This document shows, piece after piece, positions 1 through 6,214 of a stretch of 12,431 bases of DNA; the stretch's first letter is position 1; every line of letters begins with the position of its first letter. A program made the position numbers and the translations under genes. This stretch comes from CAXRGH01 sp964230195. GTDB taxonomy: Bacteria; Pseudomonadota; Gammaproteobacteria; Enterobacterales; Alteromonadaceae. The notes beneath the pieces were generated by a model. It was not told the DNA's origin. It ran no database searches and worked only from the letters and a program-made list of their open reading frames with translations. Location: NCBI GenBank assembly GCA_964230195.1, contig CAXRGH010000129.1:1-12431 (forward strand), read 5' to 3'.

Positions 1-639
1 GTTAATTTCTTGTACAACGGTGTTAACCCTGACGATTGGGCTGGAACAGCAATGAATGCACTTCATGAAGTTAAAAATCATTATGTGCAAGAAGAGGTGG
101 CTAGGTTTGCAGAAAGAAATGGGTTGTCCTTGCAGGAACTAAATACATTATTAACCATAAACTCTTTTGTAGGGAATAAATTGATTGGTTCTCGATACAA
201 AGAAGATCAAAACTACATGGGAGGGTTTACTAGCAGAAGCGAAACCCCGTGGGGCAAGGCATTTGGTGTTATATGGGACATAAATGATACATTATTGGGA
301 TATCAAGGGTTGCTTGATGCTAGCTCTAATGATTACCTCAACGGAATGTATTCGGGTCAACATATTTCGGATTGCCATAGTTTGGGAGCGCTAACCTGCA
401 ATAACTTAGTTGCTAGAGGGTATGCACCATCTGCAAGGCTTAATTCTCTGCCATTTGGAAATGTTGCACATGGTAGCAACATGAGAATGACGTATTTAGG
501 TGTAGGAGACTTTGTAAATGGATTTGGTTTCGGTTTAACTATAAATTTATTTTCTACCCCAGTAACATGCAGTGATGGAGGATTGTCGGGAATGTTGTGC
601 CACGGGTTTGATCAAAACTACAAGGTGAAACACCCGTGA
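1..639 (+). CDS. C-terminal part of a putative lipase-like toxin/effector (5' end outside window)
   Basis: The frame is open from base 1 with no stop, so this is the 3' part of a longer gene; a TTG at 10 and internal ATGs have no convincing ribosome site. The visible 213 residues start with a helical stretch, followed by a segment resembling a serine hydrolase: a nucleophile-elbow-like CHSLGAL (Ser codon 379-381), a VGDF acidic motif (Asp codon 508-510) and a terminal CHGF (His codon 601-603). Order and spacing fit a Ser-Asp-His triad, although the usual Gly before the elbow (GxSxG) is Cys here. Four cysteines lie in this C-terminal half. It overlaps a lipoprotein gene by four bases. Lipase effectors of contact-dependent or type VI systems are typically followed by periplasmic lipoprotein immunity genes, so a toxin role is inferred from fold hints and context. 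An unrelated secreted hydrolase remains possible. No RHS or hemagglutinin repeats are visible in this fragment. Confidence 0.6.
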   Translation, partial: VNFLYNGVNPDDWAGTAMNALHEVKNHYVQEEVARFAERNGLSLQELNTLLTINSFVGNKLIGSRYKEDQNYMGGFTSRSETPWGKAFGVIWDINDTLLGYQGLLDASSNDYLNGMYSGQHISDCHSLGALTCNNLVARGYAPSARLNSLPFGNVAHGSNMRMTYLGVGDFVNGFGFGLTINLFSTPVTCSDGGLSGMLCHGFDQNYKVKHP

Positions 640-1139
640 GGTCACTTGTATTAACAATTTTACTATTTTTGTTAATGGGATGCGGTGTTAGCTACAAAGC
701 AAAAAACGTCGAAGGAGTGAACTTATCTAAGATTACACCGCTGAATGACATGGCATTTGCTCGATTCTATGTTTTGTGTCCCAGAAATGGTGGAAAGCCA
801 GTCCCTAAACGGAAAGAATGGAAAATTGTTGAATTCAATAATCTGTATAAAAGATCCGATATTTTTACTAGTCAGAGTGTTGATGCAGCAAGAAACTGTA
901 TTCGAGGAGCCACAAATCTAAAGATGTACCTTTTAGAAAAGGGAACAGTTCTCAATGTAAATGATATACATGTAGTTTCTGACACAACTTCAGTGAACCA
1001 GTTGTACTTATTTGGAACAGCATTAATAAATAATGAAGATATATATTGGTTCACTGAAGTGGGCGAGCCAAAGGACGTGAGTATAATTCAAAGAGTACAG
1101 ACTAAGTTTAAAATTATTGAGAATAATAATGAAAAATAA
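636..1139 (+). CDS. Lipoprotein, candidate immunity protein to the upstream hydrolase
   Basis: A 167-residue protein with a classic lipoprotein signal: positive N-terminus (MRS), a hydrophobic run, and lipobox LMGC with the acylated Cys at residue 16. Residue 17 is Gly, not Asp, so outer-membrane sorting is expected. The remaining ~150 residues look globular and soluble, with cysteines at two further places, and match no family I can name. It starts at GTG 636-638 and overlaps the upstream stop as GTGA, so translation is probably coupled to the preceding gene. Its own stop overlaps the start of the next lipoprotein gene. The tight coupling to a putative lipase and the periplasm-facing location suggest it protects the producer from that enzyme. 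This is inference; a chaperone or accessory lipoprotein role is an alternative. Confidence 0.72.
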   Translation: MRSLVLTILLFLLMGCGVSYKAKNVEGVNLSKITPLNDMAFARFYVLCPRNGGKPVPKRKEWKIVEFNNLYKRSDIFTSQSVDAARNCIRGATNLKMYLLEKGTVLNVNDIHVVSDTTSVNQLYLFGTALINNEDIYWFTEVGEPKDVSIIQRVQTKFKIIENNNEK

Positions 1140-1509
1140 AATTAATAAATATTTTAGCTCGCTAGTAATTGCTTTGTTGGCTATAGGCTGTGCCAAAACA
1201 CCATCTGATTTTGCTCAAAAGTATCGCACAGATAGCAAAAATATTCAGATGATTGCCAAAGGTGAAAAAGTAAACTTTGATTTCATACCAATCAAAAAAA
1301 TATCCAGCTCATCATGTGATAGTTAAACTGAGGGAAGAGTATTAGGTGATGAGCAAGAAGCTTCTTTAATCCTAAAACTTGAAGCAGCAAAACTGCAAGC
1401 TGGTGCCATCGTTGAGTATTCATGTTACACAATGCCTATCGATTTAATTAGTAACTGTTGGGCTGCAATAAAGTGTTCAGGATATGCAGTGAAAGTCTTA
1501 ACAAAATGA
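1129..1509 (+). pseudogene. Second lipoprotein gene interrupted by an in-frame TAA
   Basis: ATG 1129 overlaps the end of the previous gene. The product begins MKNKINKYF, then a hydrophobic stretch and lipobox LAIGC (Cys21), so it is a lipoprotein. Translation stops at TAA 1324-1326 after 65 residues (ending SSSSCDS). The same frame then stays open for 60 codons from 1327 to TGA 1507-1509, reading TEGRVLGDEQEASLILKLEA and continuing with a well-formed, Cys-rich tail (segments such as AGAIVEYSCYTMP and NCWAAIKCSGYAVKV). The downstream part is natural-looking protein, so the ancestral gene probably encoded about 125 residues. The TAA is one base away from CAA, AAA, GAA, TTA or TAT. The short 65-residue form may still be made and lipidated. 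No frameshift is needed. Alternatives are a base-call error or a functional short lipoprotein followed by a fossil tail. Confidence 0.75.
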
Positions 1510-1523
1510 AGAGTAGCTTATGA

Positions 1524-1583
1524 GTTGAATTAGGACATATTATTAAAAAACCAAACCATCAAGGAAAGATCATTGTTAGCCCA
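1524..1583 (+). other. Possible coding remnant
   Basis: After the broken lipoprotein gene, a 20-codon stretch in another frame reads like protein (GHIIKKPNHQGKIIVSP) between a TGA at 1521 and a TAA at 1584. It has no start codon or ribosome site of its own. It could be the relic of another toxin or immunity tail, as often accumulates behind polymorphic-toxin genes, or simply chance. The rest of 1510-1614 shows nothing recognisable. Confidence 0.25.
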
Positions 1584-1614
1584 TAAAGGTCAGGTAACCA
1601 AGGGCAAGTAAAAG

Positions 1615-1637
1615 AAAACCTGCTTTGCAGGTTTTTT
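1615..1637. terminator. Bidirectional rho-independent terminator
   Basis: A GC-rich stem, AAAACCTGC / TTT / GCAGGTTTT, is followed by a T run on the + strand. On the - strand the same stem is followed by TTTTCTTTT. It sits between the lipoprotein region (+) and the convergent CNNM gene (-), so it can end both. Confidence 0.85.
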
Positions 1638-1660
1638 TGAAGTGACCGTTTTCTTTCCGC

Positions 1661-2638
1661 CTACTGAGTATCTCGCTCGTCCAATAAATCCGCGCCAATA
1701 AGATTTTCTATCACGTCCTCTAGGGTTAGCACACCCTCTAAGCCGCCGTATTCGTCAACAACCAGCATTAGCTTGGCTCGCTTACTGATGAAGTGCTTTA
1801 ACGCAACAGCCAACTTCATTGAAGAGAGTACAGTCACCATTTCGCGTTTGTATTTGGCAAGCGGTTTGTTGTTATGACGCGCTTGAGCGAGCAGGAGATC
1901 GGCTTTTAGTACGTAGCCATTGATGTGCTCAGGGTTGTCATCTTCATAAATAGGAATTCGTGAAAACGTTTGTTGTTGATGACGATGAAAGTATTGTTCA
2001 ACCGTTAGAGTCTCAGAGACAGCGAAGACCTTTTTTCTGTGGGTCATGATCTGACGGATGCTAACATTTTCGAGGTTAAACAAGTTGGTTAGTATGGCGG
2101 CTTCTTGCTGATCAAGTACACCTTTGTCCCGTCCTGATTGGGCCATCGCTTTTAATTCTTGGCGGGCGGATTTCTGATCATGATGACTTACACTCATGCC
2201 TTGTGTGATTTTTTTGGATAGCCAAACAAAGGGAGTCAGTAAAAATACGAGATAGTGGGTTGTTGGCACTACGTAACGAGCAAGGCTTCTCCAATGAGTA
2301 GCTCCCAAGGTTTTTGGAATGATCTCAGACAGTATCAATACCAGCAGGGTCAAAACCGCTGATGTCACTCCCATCCACGCTTCACCAAAGACATGGTTAC
2401 TTTGTGCTCCTACACCAACAGCGCCTACCGTATGGGCAATGGTATTGAGGGTAAGAATCGCTGAAAGCGGTGAATCGATATTGTCGGTCAGTAGTTTCAG
2501 TTGTTTCGCTTTTTTGGAATCACCTTGTGTCTCAGACTCAATATAACCTTCGGACATTGAAAGCAAGGTGGCTTCACAAACGGAACATAGGAACGAAAAA
2601 AACAAGGCGATAAACGCAAACAAAAATAATAGAAACAT
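1661..2638 (-). CDS. CNNM/CBS-pair membrane protein (CorB/CorC-like, hemolysin-related)
   Basis: A 325-residue inner-membrane protein. The N-terminal CNNM (DUF21) domain spans about residues 1-150. It has a first hydrophobic segment carrying the family's SxxCEATLLS-type motif (19-27), further membrane segments near 56-78, 88-108 and 122-142, and the conserved SEIIPKTLG at 104-112. A CBS pair follows: CBS1 about 195-255 (FSRIPIYEDD at 225-234) and CBS2 about 265-318 (VDEYGGLEGVLTLEDVIENL). Relatives are implicated in Mg2+/Co2+ efflux or transport, with CBS domains sensing Mg-ATP. The C-terminal CorC_HlyC domain found in longer relatives of about 420 residues is absent, so this is the short form. 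It lies 73 bp downstream of tRNA-fMet on the same strand and could be read through from that promoter. No clear Shine-Dalgarno precedes the ATG. Substrate unproven. Confidence 0.85.
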   Translation of the reverse strand: MFLLFLFAFIALFFSFLCSVCEATLLSMSEGYIESETQGDSKKAKQLKLLTDNIDSPLSAILTLNTIAHTVGAVGVGAQSNHVFGEAWMGVTSAVLTLLVLILSEIIPKTLGATHWRSLARYVVPTTHYLVFLLTPFVWLSKKITQGMSVSHHDQKSARQELKAMAQSGRDKGVLDQQEAAILTNLFNLENVSIRQIMTHRKKVFAVSETLTVEQYFHRHQQQTFSRIPIYEDDNPEHINGYVLKADLLLAQARHNNKPLAKYKREMVTVLSSMKLAVALKHFISKRAKLMLVVDEYGGLEGVLTLEDVIENLIGADLLDERDTQ

Positions 2639-2711
2639 GATTAATGAATCAATGGTAATGAGTGAAGTAAGTGTAGCCGAAAGCGGCAGTGAGATTCAAT
2701 AGAAAACGGAT

Positions 2712-2788
<77 letters not shown>

Positions 2789-2820
2789 TCCGTTTTGCTT
2801 AACAACGTTAAGTGGGGCGT

Positions 2821-2848
2821 AGTATACGGACAGTTTGATATGACGCAA
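2821..2848 (-). promoter_or_regulatory. Sigma70 promoter of tRNA-fMet with GC-rich discriminator
   Basis: Read on the minus strand: -35 TTGCGT (2848-2843), a 16-bp spacer, -10 TATACT (2826-2821), then the discriminator ACGCCCC. A GC-rich discriminator after the -10 is the known signature of stringently controlled stable-RNA promoters repressed by ppGpp/DksA. The -10 ends 32 bp before the tRNA 5' end, leaving a short leader to be removed by RNase P. Confidence 0.75.
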
Positions 2849-2890
2849 GCACTATTTTCAAAAAAATGACATAAAGTGGTGTGTTTGTTT

Positions 2891-2905
2891 GATTGCTGAG
2901 CAATC
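2891..2905. repeat. Perfect palindrome GATTGCT-G-AGCAATC
   Basis: A 15-bp perfect inverted repeat with a one-base centre, about 90 bp upstream of the 74-residue gene and beyond the divergent tRNA promoter. It could be an operator for either direction, or a weak hairpin followed by a T-rich stretch. No regulator is recognised from it. Confidence 0.35.
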
Positions 2906-2996
2906 TGTTTTCTTTTTGTTCAAACTCTAGACTAATGGATGAGTATTAACTTCTAAAGCCTTTGCTATTCTTATGATCATAACAAGGAGCTAAGCG

Positions 2997-3221
2997 ATGA
3001 TAATACACTACAAGCAAACAATTTCGGAGACTCAGGAACGAGAAGCTCTGGCGCATTTAATGATAGCTTTACGGCGATTTTTGCACGAAGTAGGGCATGA
3101 AAAAACAGACACTTCTTTTACCTGTGACTGTTCCCCTGATTGCGCTCGCATTGTTAATTCCATCAATGACATGAATCGGCATGTTGAACATGCATTAAAG
3201 CGGTTAGATGGACATCATTGA
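2997..3221 (+). CDS. Small protein of unknown function with CxCx3C motif
   Basis: 74 residues starting at ATG 2997, preceded by a strong ribosome site AAGGAG (2984-2989, 7 bases before the start), and ending just before a terminator. These signals make it a real gene despite its length. There is no signal peptide or membrane segment, so the product is cytosolic. The sequence is helix-rich and histidine-rich, with a central CDCSPDC (Cys43, Cys45, Cys49) followed by a helix and an HVEH pair (His62, His65) and a C-terminal HH. Such Cys and His residues could bind a metal, but three cysteines do not match a zinc-ribbon or ferredoxin pattern I know. It stands alone between a tRNA on the opposite strand and the convergent aminotransferase gene. 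I do not recognise the family. Confidence 0.78.
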   Translation: MIIHYKQTISETQEREALAHLMIALRRFLHEVGHEKTDTSFTCDCSPDCARIVNSINDMNRHVEHALKRLDGHH

Positions 3222-3242
3222 GCGTTGTTAAGCTTTAAAAGC

Positions 3243-3280
3243 AAAAAAGCCTGCAACTGTTACTCAGCGCAGGCTTTTTT
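3243..3280. terminator. Bidirectional rho-independent terminator
   Basis: The stem AAAAAAGCCTGC pairs perfectly with GCAGGCTTTTTT around a 14-base loop that can extend by a CTG/CAG pairing. A T run follows on both strands. It serves the 74-residue gene (+) and the convergent aminotransferase gene (-). Confidence 0.9.
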
Positions 3281-3297
3281 ATGGGTTTCTGTAGCGC

Positions 3298-4488
3298 TTA
3301 TAAAACGCTGACTAAGGCTTTTGCCAAGTAATCTACGTTTGATTGGCTGATACCGGCGATGTTGACACGGCTTGAATCAACAAAGTAGATACCATGGCTA
3401 GCACGAACTGCTTGCACCTGTTCTGGCTTGATACAGAGGTAAGAGAACATACCTTTCTGTTGCGTAACAAAGCTAAAGTCTCTGTCAGCTCCGTTTGAGT
3501 GCAGTTTTTCAACCAGCAATGTTCTAAGGTTAGTCATACGCTCGCGCATATCGGTCACCTCTTGCTGCCACTCTGCTTTCAATGCTTCGTCGTTCAAGAT
3601 GATGTCAACTAATGCACCACCATAAGACGGTGGCATTGAGTAAATCGCACGAGCAACGTTCTGTATTTGTGATTGAGTGATTTCACGGGTTACACTGGTT
3701 TCACTGATGATAGCAGCTAAACCAACACGTTCACGATACAATCCAAAGTTCTTTGAGCATGAAGCGGCAATCACCATTTCAGGGCACTTGTTGGCGAGTA
3801 AACGTAAACCAAACGCATCCTCTTCTAAACCTTCACCAAACCCTTGGTAGGCAATATCAACAAAAGGTAATAAGCCTTTTTCCACCAACAAATCAGCAAC
3901 TTCAATCCACTGCTCTTGTGTGAGGTCTGCACCCGTTGGGTTATGACAGCATCCGTGAAGTAATACGATGTCACCTTTATTTGCCTTGCTTAGAGTATCC
4001 ATCATTTGGTCGAATTTGATAGTGCCTGAGGCAGTGTCAAAGTACGGGTATTTTTTGATGGTGAGACCAGCGTCACCGAGTAGTGGAATATGATTTGCCC
4101 ATGTTGGATCACTAACCCAAACGGTGGCATTGTCATCACAGCGAACCAAAAGCTCAGCAAGGATACGAAGTGCACCACAACCACCTGGTGCTTGAACCGC
4201 AGCAATACGGTCACTTAATAGTGCACGGTTGTCGTTACCGAGCAGTAATTTGAGCATCCCATCAACAAAACCTGCAACACCTTGAGGCGCGATGTAGGTT
4301 TTGGAGGTTTCTGTTTCTAACAACCGTGTTTGCGCTTTTGCAACTGACGTAAGAATAGGGGTGTTGCCTTGCTCGTCTTTGTAAACACCAACACCAAGAT
4401 CAACCTTGTTTTCATTGGGGTCAGTTTTAAAAGCAGCAGATAAGCCGAGGATAGGGTCTGCGGGTAGTTTAGGCAGAACGTCAAACAT
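3298..4488 (-). CDS. Aspartate/aromatic amino acid aminotransferase (class I)
   Basis: 396 residues, the length of AspC and TyrB (396-397), and collinear with them from MFDVLPKLPADPILGL onward. It transfers the amino group of aspartate or an aromatic amino acid to 2-oxoglutarate using PLP in the cytosol. Visible catalytic residues are Trp130, Asn183 in HGCCHNPTG, Asp211 and Tyr214 in DIAYQGFGEGLEEDA, the Schiff-base Lys246 in SCSKNFGLYRERVG with Arg254, and the substrate alpha-carboxylate Arg374 in SSRVNIAG. All sit a constant 12 below the standard AspC numbering (Lys258, Arg266, Arg386). SKNFGLY and GMFSY resemble AspC and TyrB respectively, so preference for Asp versus Tyr/Phe cannot be decided. 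The start ATG has AAGAGG seven bases or so upstream. It is monocistronic, ends at a terminator, and is divergent from the PLP lyase gene; no TyrR box was recognised in between. Confidence 0.93.
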   Translation of the reverse strand: MFDVLPKLPADPILGLSAAFKTDPNENKVDLGVGVYKDEQGNTPILTSVAKAQTRLLETETSKTYIAPQGVAGFVDGMLKLLLGNDNRALLSDRIAAVQAPGGCGALRILAELLVRCDDNATVWVSDPTWANHIPLLGDAGLTIKKYPYFDTASGTIKFDQMMDTLSKANKGDIVLLHGCCHNPTGADLTQEQWIEVADLLVEKGLLPFVDIAYQGFGEGLEEDAFGLRLLANKCPEMVIAASCSKNFGLYRERVGLAAIISETSVTREITQSQIQNVARAIYSMPPSYGGALVDIILNDEALKAEWQQEVTDMRERMTNLRTLLVEKLHSNGADRDFSFVTQQKGMFSYLCIKPEQVQAVRASHGIYFVDSSRVNIAGISQSNVDYLAKALVSVL

Positions 4489-4761
4489 GTGAACCTCTTA
4501 TTCAATTAGTCGTGTTGTAATTGTGTTGGAGTATGCCAGCAAGCGGTTATTTTCGCTAGTCAAACCAGTAGAATATTATGCAAAGAAATATAATAAAAAA
4601 CACAGTTTCAAAGGGATTAACTTTGAGGGTTGCAGAATTCAAATCTAAAAAAGATATTATTAGCTATAGCGACTTTGTTATTGGTCAGAGCTTATTCTCT
4701 TGCACTTTTTTGGTACACTACCGAAAAAGATTGATATGTTACGGGTAACCTAGGGTGACTC

Positions 4762-4769
4762 AAGAGGAG
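4762..4769 (+). promoter_or_regulatory. Shine-Dalgarno selecting a TTG start
   Basis: AAGAGGAG lies six bases before TTG 4776. The upstream in-frame GTG at 4755 has only a weak AGG just before it, and choosing it would place this strong site inside the coding sequence. TTG is therefore the better start. Confidence 0.7.
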
Positions 4770-4775
4770 ACCACA

Positions 4776-6014
4776 TTGAAATATAATGGCTTTACGACTC
4801 GATTAGTTCATGCAGATAGATTGGTGAATCAGCCGGAAAACGGTGCTGTTCATTACCCAAGTTCCAATTCGGTGTTGTTTGAGTACAAAGACGTTCAAGG
4901 TTTAGTGGATGTGTTCCAAGGCAAAGTCGCTGGACACGCCTATGCTCGTCAATCATGCGGTTCTATTGCGGCATTACAAAATATGTTGTGTCAACTTGAA
5001 GGTGGCGTTGCATCATTAACATTCGCCTCTGGCATGAGTGCTATTACCACGACTATGCTCACGCTGTTGAAGACTGGTGATCATGTTTTATTAAGTCAAT
5101 ATGTGTTTGGAAACACCACTTCCTTTAAGGAAACAATTGAAGGTTTTGGTATCAATGTCACCTTGGTTGATGTTACCAATGTTGAAGCAGTTGAAGCGGC
5201 TATTCAGCCGAATACCCGTGCCTTGTTTACAGAAACTATCGCTAACCCGGTGACACAGGTCGCTGATCTTGTTGGCTTGGGTGAATTGTGTCAACGTCAT
5301 GGCTTAATCTACATGATTGACAACACCATGACTCCAGCCTACTTGTTTGATGCAAAATCAGTTAATGCAAGCCTCGTATTGTGCTCTCTTACCAAATACA
5401 TTGCCGGCCATGGTAATGCCCTCGGCGGTGCTGTGATTGATACTGGTTTATTTGATTGGTCTGAATATCCGCATATTACTGACTCAGTAAAGGGAAGCCC
5501 AGTTGAAATGTGGGGTATCAATCAGATCAAGAAGAAAGGCCTTCGTGACATGGGGGGATGTTTATCCTCAGATGCTGCTCATGCGATTTCTGTGGGAATG
5601 GAGACGCTGGCATTGCGCATGGATCGTGCATGCAGTAATGCAAAGGCATTAACTGAATTCTTGTCTCAGCACGCGTCGGTTGATGCGGTTTATTACCCCG
5701 GTTTATCAAACCACCCTCAATATCAGAGAGCATCAGAGTTATTTAGGCATCCTGGGGCTATTTTTAGTTTAGATTTAAAAGCGGGTATCGATCCCCATGA
5801 ATTTTTGAACGAGCTAGAGTTAGTGTTGAATGCAACCCATTTAGGCGATACACGAACCCTTGGCCTACCGGTAGCAACCACCATCTTTCATGAAGCTGGC
5901 CCGGTATTACGTGAGAGAATGGGGATCAATGATAATATGATTCGTTTTTCTGTGGGTATCGAAGACGCAGATGACCTCATCAGCGATTTTGAGCGAGTCC
6001 TAGACAATATATAA
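4776..6014 (+). CDS. Cys/Met-metabolism PLP enzyme (cystathionine gamma-synthase family)
   Basis: 412 residues from TTG 4776 (MKYNGFTTRLVHADR). Fold-type I PLP enzyme of the Cys/Met metabolism family, which builds or splits the side chains of homoserine esters, cystathionine or methionine. Signatures in order: YARQ (Tyr56, Arg58, from the neighbouring subunit), ASGMSA (PLP phosphate loop, about 85-90), MIDNTMTP with Asp182 contacting the pyridine N, SLTKYIAGHGN with Schiff-base Lys207, and IRFSVGIED with the carboxylate-binding Arg390. At the position of the PLP-stacking Tyr (YGGT/YGCT in most members) it has FGNT, as in MetZ-like branches; the Cys diagnostic of methionine gamma-lyase is absent. 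The exact reaction (O-succinylhomoserine sulfhydrylase, cystathionine synthase or lyase) cannot be set from sequence. Monocistronic; a GTTAC-GG-GTAAC palindrome lies in the leader at 4738-4749. No MetJ box was recognised. Confidence 0.87.
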   Translation: MKYNGFTTRLVHADRLVNQPENGAVHYPSSNSVLFEYKDVQGLVDVFQGKVAGHAYARQSCGSIAALQNMLCQLEGGVASLTFASGMSAITTTMLTLLKTGDHVLLSQYVFGNTTSFKETIEGFGINVTLVDVTNVEAVEAAIQPNTRALFTETIANPVTQVADLVGLGELCQRHGLIYMIDNTMTPAYLFDAKSVNASLVLCSLTKYIAGHGNALGGAVIDTGLFDWSEYPHITDSVKGSPVEMWGINQIKKKGLRDMGGCLSSDAAHAISVGMETLALRMDRACSNAKALTEFLSQHASVDAVYYPGLSNHPQYQRASELFRHPGAIFSLDLKAGIDPHEFLNELELVLNATHLGDTRTLGLPVATTIFHEAGPVLRERMGINDNMIRFSVGIEDADDLISDFERVLDNI

Positions 6015-6073
6015 TTTAAAGTAGTTAAATTGAGTCTGTGGTATTACACACGCTATTTTTCTGATTGCTCAAT

Positions 6074-6103
6074 TGTTAGACACTGGCTCTGTGTTAGACA
6101 CAG
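6074..6103. repeat. Direct repeat TGTTAGACAC x2 with internal palindrome
   Basis: TGTTAGACAC occurs at 6074-6083 and 6092-6101. The second copy is embedded in the perfect inverted repeat CTGTGT-TAG-ACACAG (6089-6103). It lies in the 3' untranslated region of the PLP enzyme gene, without a T run of its own, so it is not an obvious terminator. Function unknown. Confidence 0.4.
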
Positions 6104-6179
6104 TGTTGTTTGAACGCGGTAACACAGCATGTTTCGTTGTTTCTCTTAGCTTTGTTTAACCTATTTGTTGTTCCTTTTT

Positions 6180-6205
6180 AGCCGCTGGTTTCCAGCGGCT
6201 TTTTT
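6180..6205 (+). terminator. Rho-independent terminator
   Basis: AGCCGCTGG / TTT / CCAGCGGCT, a nine-pair GC-rich stem followed by six T. The T run is on the + strand only, so it ends the PLP enzyme transcript about 165 bp after its stop. It lacks a T tract for the convergent peroxidase gene. Confidence 0.9.
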
Positions 6206-6214
6206 CGTTGGGCT

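Noticed and set aside
1324..1326. Recoding or programmed readthrough of the TAA
   Set aside because: TAA is the least leaky stop and no stimulatory structure or recoding signal was seen; a nonsense mutation is simpler.
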